The position numbers and the translations under genes are program-made. DNA of 64,000 bases from Burkholderia sp. FERM BP-3421 (lineage in GTDB: Bacteria; Pseudomonadota; Gammaproteobacteria; Burkholderiales; Burkholderiaceae), in NCBI RefSeq assembly GCF_028657905.1, contig NZ_CP117782.1:248001-312000 (forward strand), read 5' to 3'. The notes below the pieces were generated by a model that was not told the DNA's origin, made no database searches, and was given only the letters and a program-made list of their open reading frames with translations. Numbering within the stretch: position 1 is the stretch's first letter; each line of letters opens with the position of its first letter. Below, in pieces: positions 59,889 through 64,000 of this stretch.

Positions 59889-59922
59889 TAAAAAAGCCCG
59901 CCTCTTTCGAGGCGGGCTTTTG
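59889..59922 (-). terminator. rho-independent terminator after rne
   Basis: A 12-bp stem (59893-59904 with 59909-59920) with loop TTTC. On the minus strand it is followed by a T run, giving an end for the rne transcript. Confidence 0.9.
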
Positions 59923-59939
59923 TCCAAGCGGCGCGGAAC

Positions 59940-62900
59940 TTAGTGGTTCTGCGACGTTTCGACCTGCTGCATCGGCGTTGCGTCAGCCGGCGGCAGCGCC
60001 TTGCGCTCGCGCGGCACGCGCGCGGCGGGCGCGTGTTGCGACGCCTCGGCCTGCGCGGCGCGCAGCTTGTCCGTGTCGGTGTTGACCCACACGAGCCCGG
60101 CTGCTTCCAGCACGGTCTCGAGCTTCGCGGCCGGCGCAGGCGCGGCGGCGACCGGCACGGGTTGCGGCGCGACCGGCGCCGGGGCTGCTTCGACCGGCGC
60201 GGCCGTTACGACCGGCTCCGGCTGGGGCGCGGCGACCGGCGTCGGCGCGATGGCTTCGACCTGCGGTTTGGCGGGGGCGGCAACGGTTGCCACGGCCACG
60301 GGGGCGGCTTGCGGCGCAACTGGGGCGGTTTCGACCGCGACCGGGGCGGTTTCAGCCACGACCGGCGTTTCGACTGCGACAGGTGCCTCGACCGCGACAG
60401 GTGCTTCGATTGCCACCGGCTCGACGGCCGCCGGCTCGACATGCGCGACCGGTGCGGTTTCGACCACGGCCGGCTCGCTTGCCGGGGCAGCGGGTTCGGC
60501 TGCGACGACGGGCGTTGCGGTGTGGGCGACGTCCGTCACGGCCACCTCGGTTGCCGCTGCGGCGGCGACCACGGCCACGGCGGGCGCTGCGACCGGCTCG
60601 GCTGCGTGCGTTGCGGCGTCGGTTGCGCTGACGCCTTCGTCCGCGTCGCCTCCCTGGTGCATCACGCCCTGGATTTCCTCGTCACGCTCGCGACGACCGC
60701 CACGGCGGCCGCGACGACGGCGGCGGCGCTCTTCGCTGCCGGCTTCCGCGTCACCGCCTTCGATATCAGGCGCGTAGCCCGGCTTGTCGGTCGCTTCCGC
60801 TGCATGCGCGTCGGTGCCGCGGTTCACGGTTTCGAGCGTGGCGGCATGCTGGACCGGTTTGCGGCGCTCGCCGCGCTCGCGGCGCGGCGCGTCGGCGGCT
60901 TCCGGCTGCTCGGCGCGTTCGCGTTGGTCGCGCGGCTCGCGGTTTTCACGCGGCTCGCGGGGTTCACGCGGTTCACGGGCCTCGCGCGGCTCGCGGTTCT
61001 CACGGGCCTCGCGCGGTTCGCGGCCTTCGCGACCCTCGCGGTTGTCGCGTTGGCCACGGCCTTCGCGCGGCTCGCGGCCTTCACGGCCTTCACGCGGTTC
61101 CCGAGCCTCGCGGCCCTCGCGGTTTTCACGGCCTTCACGCGCTTCCTTGCCTTCGCGTTCGGCGCGCGGCTGCTGCGCGCGGCCGCCGGCTGCCTGGTCA
61201 CGGCCGCCTGCCTGCTGCGGGCCGTTGCCGCCGCGGCGGTTGCGGTTGCGATCGCCGCCGCGTTCGGCCTTTTCGCCGCGCTCGGTCTTGTCACCGCGTT
61301 CGCGCGCCGGACGGGCCGCTTGCTCCTTGGCGGCCGGCGCCGGAGCGGGCGCGGCGGCCGGCTGGAGGCCGAACAGGCCCTTCAGCCAGCCCACGAAGCC
61401 GCCGCTCGCCGCGACCGGCGCGGCGGGTGCCGCCGGCGCCGGCTGCGGGCGCTGCGGCGCCGGGCTGGGCGCCGGACGCTCGGGCGTGATGCCCTTCACG
61501 GCGGCTTCCTGCTTCGGCTTCACCTCTTCGGCGCGCTTGCTGTAGCCGGTTTCCGACTCGAGTTCGCGGGCGGCTTCCTCGGCCATCTTCCACGAGGCGC
61601 GCGGGTCGTCGAGGCGCGCGTCGTCGTGGCGCAGGCGTTCGAGCTTGTAGTGCGGGGTGTCGAGGTGCTTGTTCGGGATCAGCACGACGCCGACCTTGAA
61701 GCGCGACTCGATCTTGTTGATTTCCTGGCGCTTTTCGTTGAGCAGGAAGGCGGTTACCTCGACCGGCACCTGGCAGTGGATCGCCGCGGTGTTTTCCTTC
61801 ATGGCCTCTTCCTGAATGATCCGCAGCACCTGCAGCGCGGACGATTCGGTGTCGCGGATGTGGCCGGTGCCGTTGCAGCGCGGGCAGGTCACGTGGCTGC
61901 CTTCCGACAGGGCCGGGCGCAGCCGCTGGCGCGACAGCTCCATCAGACCGAAGCGCGAGATCTTGCCCATCTGCACGCGGGCGCGATCGTGCTTGAGCGC
62001 GTCCTTCAGGCGCTGCTCGACCTCGCGCTGGCTCTTGGCCGATTCCATGTCGATGAAATCGATCACGATCAGGCCGCCCAGGTCGCGCAGGCGCAGCTGG
62101 CGGGCCACTTCATCGGCGGCTTCGAGGTTGGTGCGGGTCGCGGTTTCCTCGATGTCGGCGCCCTTGGTGGCGCGCGCCGAGTTCACGTCGATCGCGACGA
62201 GCGCCTCGGTGTGGTCGATCACGATCGCGCCGCCGGACGGCAGCGGCACGGTGCGCGAGTACGCGGTCTCGATCTGGTGCTCGATCTGGAAGCGCGAGAA
62301 TAGCGGCACGTCGTCGTGGTAGCGCTTCACCTTGTTGACATTGTCCGGCATCACGATGTCCATGAAGGCGCGGGCCTGGTCATGGATCTCGGTGGTGTCG
62401 ATCAGGATTTCGCCGATATCGGGCTGGAAATAGTCCCGGATCGCGCGGATCACGAGGCTCGACTCCAGGTAGATCAGCATCGGCTGGCCCGAGTGGCCGC
62501 TTTGCGAAGCGGCCTCGATCGCGCGCCAGAGCTGCAGCAGGTAGTTCAGGTCCCACTGCAGTTCCTCGGCGCTGCGGCCGATGCCGGCCGTGCGGGCGAT
62601 CATGCTCATGCCGTCGGGCAGCTCGAGCTGGGCCATCGTCTCGCGCAGTTCCTGGCGCTCGTCGCCCTCGATCCGGCGCGACACGCCGCCGCCGCGCGGG
62701 TTGTTCGGCATCAGCACCAGGTAGCGGCCGGCGAGCGAGATGAAGGTGGTGAGGGCGGCGCCCTTGTTGCCACGTTCTTCCTTCTCGACCTGGACGATCA
62801 GTTCCTGGCCCTCGCGCAGCGCATCCTGGATGCGGGCGGAGCGCATGTCGACGCCTTCCTTGAAATACTGGCGGGCGACTTCCTTGAACGGGAGGAAACC

Positions 62901-63095
62901 ATGGCGATCTTCGCCGTAGTTGACGAAACAGGCTTCGAGCGACGGTTCGATACGGGTGACGACACCCTTGTAGATATTGCCTTTGCGCTGTTCGCGGCCG
63001 GCCGTTTCGATATCGATGTCGATGAGTTTCTGTCCATCGACGATTGCGACGCGCAGTTCTTCCTGCTGCGTCGCATTGAACAGCATGCGTTTCAT
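59940..63095 (-). CDS. rne: ribonuclease E
   Basis: RNase E (1051 residues) is the main endonuclease for mRNA decay and rRNA/tRNA processing. The N-terminal S1 domain and RNase G/E catalytic domain are complete: MKRMLFNATQQEELRVAIVD, the metal-binding GGLIVIDFIDMESAKSQREV, and the zinc-link CPRCNGTGHI. After about residue 520 the sequence is disordered. It has an Arg/Glu/Pro-rich part (REPREAREPREPREPRE) and a long Ala/Pro/Val/Thr-rich end with short degenerate repeats. This scaffold would bind RNA and degradosome partners. It is divergent from rluC. Confidence 0.96.
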   Translation of the reverse strand: MKRMLFNATQQEELRVAIVDGQKLIDIDIETAGREQRKGNIYKGVVTRIEPSLEACFVNYGEDRHGFLPFKEVARQYFKEGVDMRSARIQDALREGQELIVQVEKEERGNKGAALTTFISLAGRYLVLMPNNPRGGGVSRRIEGDERQELRETMAQLELPDGMSMIARTAGIGRSAEELQWDLNYLLQLWRAIEAASQSGHSGQPMLIYLESSLVIRAIRDYFQPDIGEILIDTTEIHDQARAFMDIVMPDNVNKVKRYHDDVPLFSRFQIEHQIETAYSRTVPLPSGGAIVIDHTEALVAIDVNSARATKGADIEETATRTNLEAADEVARQLRLRDLGGLIVIDFIDMESAKSQREVEQRLKDALKHDRARVQMGKISRFGLMELSRQRLRPALSEGSHVTCPRCNGTGHIRDTESSALQVLRIIQEEAMKENTAAIHCQVPVEVTAFLLNEKRQEINKIESRFKVGVVLIPNKHLDTPHYKLERLRHDDARLDDPRASWKMAEEAARELESETGYSKRAEEVKPKQEAAVKGITPERPAPSPAPQRPQPAPAAPAAPVAASGGFVGWLKGLFGLQPAAAPAPAPAAKEQAARPARERGDKTERGEKAERGGDRNRNRRGGNGPQQAGGRDQAAGGRAQQPRAEREGKEAREGRENREGREAREPREGREGREPREGRGQRDNREGREGREPREARENREPREAREPREPREPRENREPRDQRERAEQPEAADAPRRERGERRKPVQHAATLETVNRGTDAHAAEATDKPGYAPDIEGGDAEAGSEERRRRRRGRRGGRRERDEEIQGVMHQGGDADEGVSATDAATHAAEPVAAPAVAVVAAAAATEVAVTDVAHTATPVVAAEPAAPASEPAVVETAPVAHVEPAAVEPVAIEAPVAVEAPVAVETPVVAETAPVAVETAPVAPQAAPVAVATVAAPAKPQVEAIAPTPVAAPQPEPVVTAAPVEAAPAPVAPQPVPVAAAPAPAAKLETVLEAAGLVWVNTDTDKLRAAQAEASQHAPAARVPRERKALPPADATPMQQVETSQNH

Positions 63096-63813
63096 TGAAC
63101 GACTCCAGGCGGCTCTGCCGGCGGCGCCTCGCGGTTGTCAGCCGGAGGGCGGGGACGACGTCAGGCCGCGCCTTGTTGTGTTGTCACAAGCACGCTGGAG
63201 CGGGGATGCCGACGGGGAGAATTGCCTGCGGAGGCCCGGCCCGGACGACAGGGGCGGTGGCCATTGGCACTGCGAACACGGCTTCAAAGCACGGCGTCGA
63301 CACTCCGCGCGCCTCAGGGCGCGCTAAGCCTCCGACCGGGCACTGCCGCAAGGCGCGGGCGCAAGGTGCGCGCGACGCCGATGGGCGGCAGATGCTGCGG
63401 CTGGGCCGCAGCGGGGAGTATCGAATCCAGCCCGACTTTCCCGCCTGGGGTGTTCTTCCTTGGTTTGACGTCGCCAAGCTTCGCACTCTTCGCGAAGCCA
63501 CATCAGGCGCACGCCGTAACATTCGCAACTGGAAGCGCAGGCTGCTCACTGCGCGGCGCGTGCGCTTCCAATTGAATTCTTTGGTCCAACATTCCGTTAC
63601 CGCGGCAGCGTTTCAACCGAATCCGCCTGTGGGCGCGATCCCTGCCGAAGCCGGCTGCCGTGCGTGCAACTTGCTGCTTTCTGATTCATCAAGGACGAGC
63701 AGCACGCCCCCGGCGCAAGTAAAATGACGGTTTGCGCTTGCGCCTTGCACAGTCCGCCCGAATCGGCCGATCAGGCCGCCCGCGGCGGAAAGCTGCACAA
63801 AATTATATTCAGT
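63096..63813. other. rne-rluC divergent intergenic region (718 bases)
   Basis: No gene is convincing here. It should hold the rne promoter and a long 5' leader on the minus strand, and the rluC promoter on the plus strand. In enterobacteria the rne leader controls its own mRNA decay, but no homologous hairpin is recognised here. A TATATT at 63804-63809 is too near the ATG at 63814 to be its -10. A G/C-rich left half and A/T-rich right half are seen. Confidence 0.6.
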
Positions 63814-64000
63814 ATGAATGAGTTAGGCAAAATTTCTCAGAAATTGGTCGCGAGCGACCAGGTTTCACTGCTCGAAATCGACGACAGCGCGGCCGGACAG
63901 CGCATCGATAATTTCCTCCTGCGCGTCTGCAAAGGCGTGCCGAAGAGCCATATCTACCGGATTCTGCGCAGCGGCGAGGTCCGGGTCAATAAGGGTCGGG
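63814..64000 (+). CDS. rluC: 23S rRNA pseudouridine synthase RluC, N-terminal part
   Basis: 62 codons are present before the window ends. MNELGKISQKLVASDQVSLL leads to the S4 domain (AGQRIDNFLLRVCKGVPKSH, then IYRILRSGEVRVNKGR). This start of the S4 domain is typical of RluC, which makes pseudouridine at three sites in 23S rRNA. The catalytic domain lies beyond the edge. Its divergence from rne is the usual arrangement in proteobacteria. Confidence 0.93.
   Translation, partial: MNELGKISQKLVASDQVSLLEIDDSAAGQRIDNFLLRVCKGVPKSHIYRILRSGEVRVNKGR

Noticed and set aside
63095..63727. A 210-codon protein in the rne-rluC gap
   Set aside because: No ribosome-binding site, no motif, and composition unlike the neighbours; the region is better explained as the rne leader.

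Overview
The window is a high-GC chromosomal segment from a betaproteobacterium, almost certainly Burkholderia sensu stricto. This rests on family-level recognition of the proteins: RNase E with a long Arg/Glu and Ala/Pro/Val tail, RimM with a Burkholderia-type N-terminal extension, divergent dadA and lrp, VpsR-type sigma-54 activators, a FecR/DUF6600 protein and AzlCD. No database search was run, so the species is not assigned.

Layout: 1-2.3 kb holds a truncated exported protein, an HDAC-family deacetylase and a monoacylglycerol-lipase-like hydrolase. 2.5-5.0 kb is the methionine importer metNIQ. 5.2-8.8 kb has etfBA and an acyl-CoA dehydrogenase, a beta-oxidation electron-transfer group. 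8.9-10.8 kb has divergent dadA and an Lrp-type regulator. 10.8-12.0 kb is a radical SAM protein behind a near-perfect LexA box. 12.0-13.8 kb has a TM2 protein and a PQQ-type sugar dehydrogenase. 13.9-16.3 kb is the ribosomal operon rpsP-rimM-trmD-rplS. 16.3-24.7 kb is housekeeping: CoA pyrophosphatase, CobD/CbiB-like protein, rsgA, an M48 protease, orn, mog, darP, pmbA and folA.

24.8-34.4 kb is the most unusual part. Seven genes on the minus strand run from two small exported proteins through two secreted repeat proteins, a C39 peptidase and an exported protein to a coiled-coil/beta-barrel outer-membrane protein. This matches the order B-C-D-E-F of the Pseudomonas Fap functional-amyloid operon. 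The genes are flanked by two paralogous sigma-54 activators, and a good -24/-12 promoter plus an upstream dyad lies before the first gene. The block sits between folA and thyA. Four of the exported proteins share a motif resembling a double-glycine leader, a possible recognition site for the C39 peptidase.

34.4-46.2 kb has thyA, whose terminator is split by an internally deleted IS4-type element with a 12-bp target duplication; a FecR/DUF6600 protein; an ArsR-type regulator; divergent tetR and a tetA-like gene carrying an amber stop, with two tet-operator-like dyads; a thioesterase; fumC; a MATE pump next to an 11-bp tandem repeat; and small conserved genes. 46.4-53.6 kb has azlCD, an AraC regulator, creA, two tRNA-Asn genes, fdxA, pncB, lutC and an NhaD-like antiporter. 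53.7-64 kb has a 2-hydroxyacid dehydrogenase, rmuC, a GNAT enzyme, the molybdenum-cofactor genes moeA and mobA with a moaA that has lost its central region, rne, and the start of divergent rluC.
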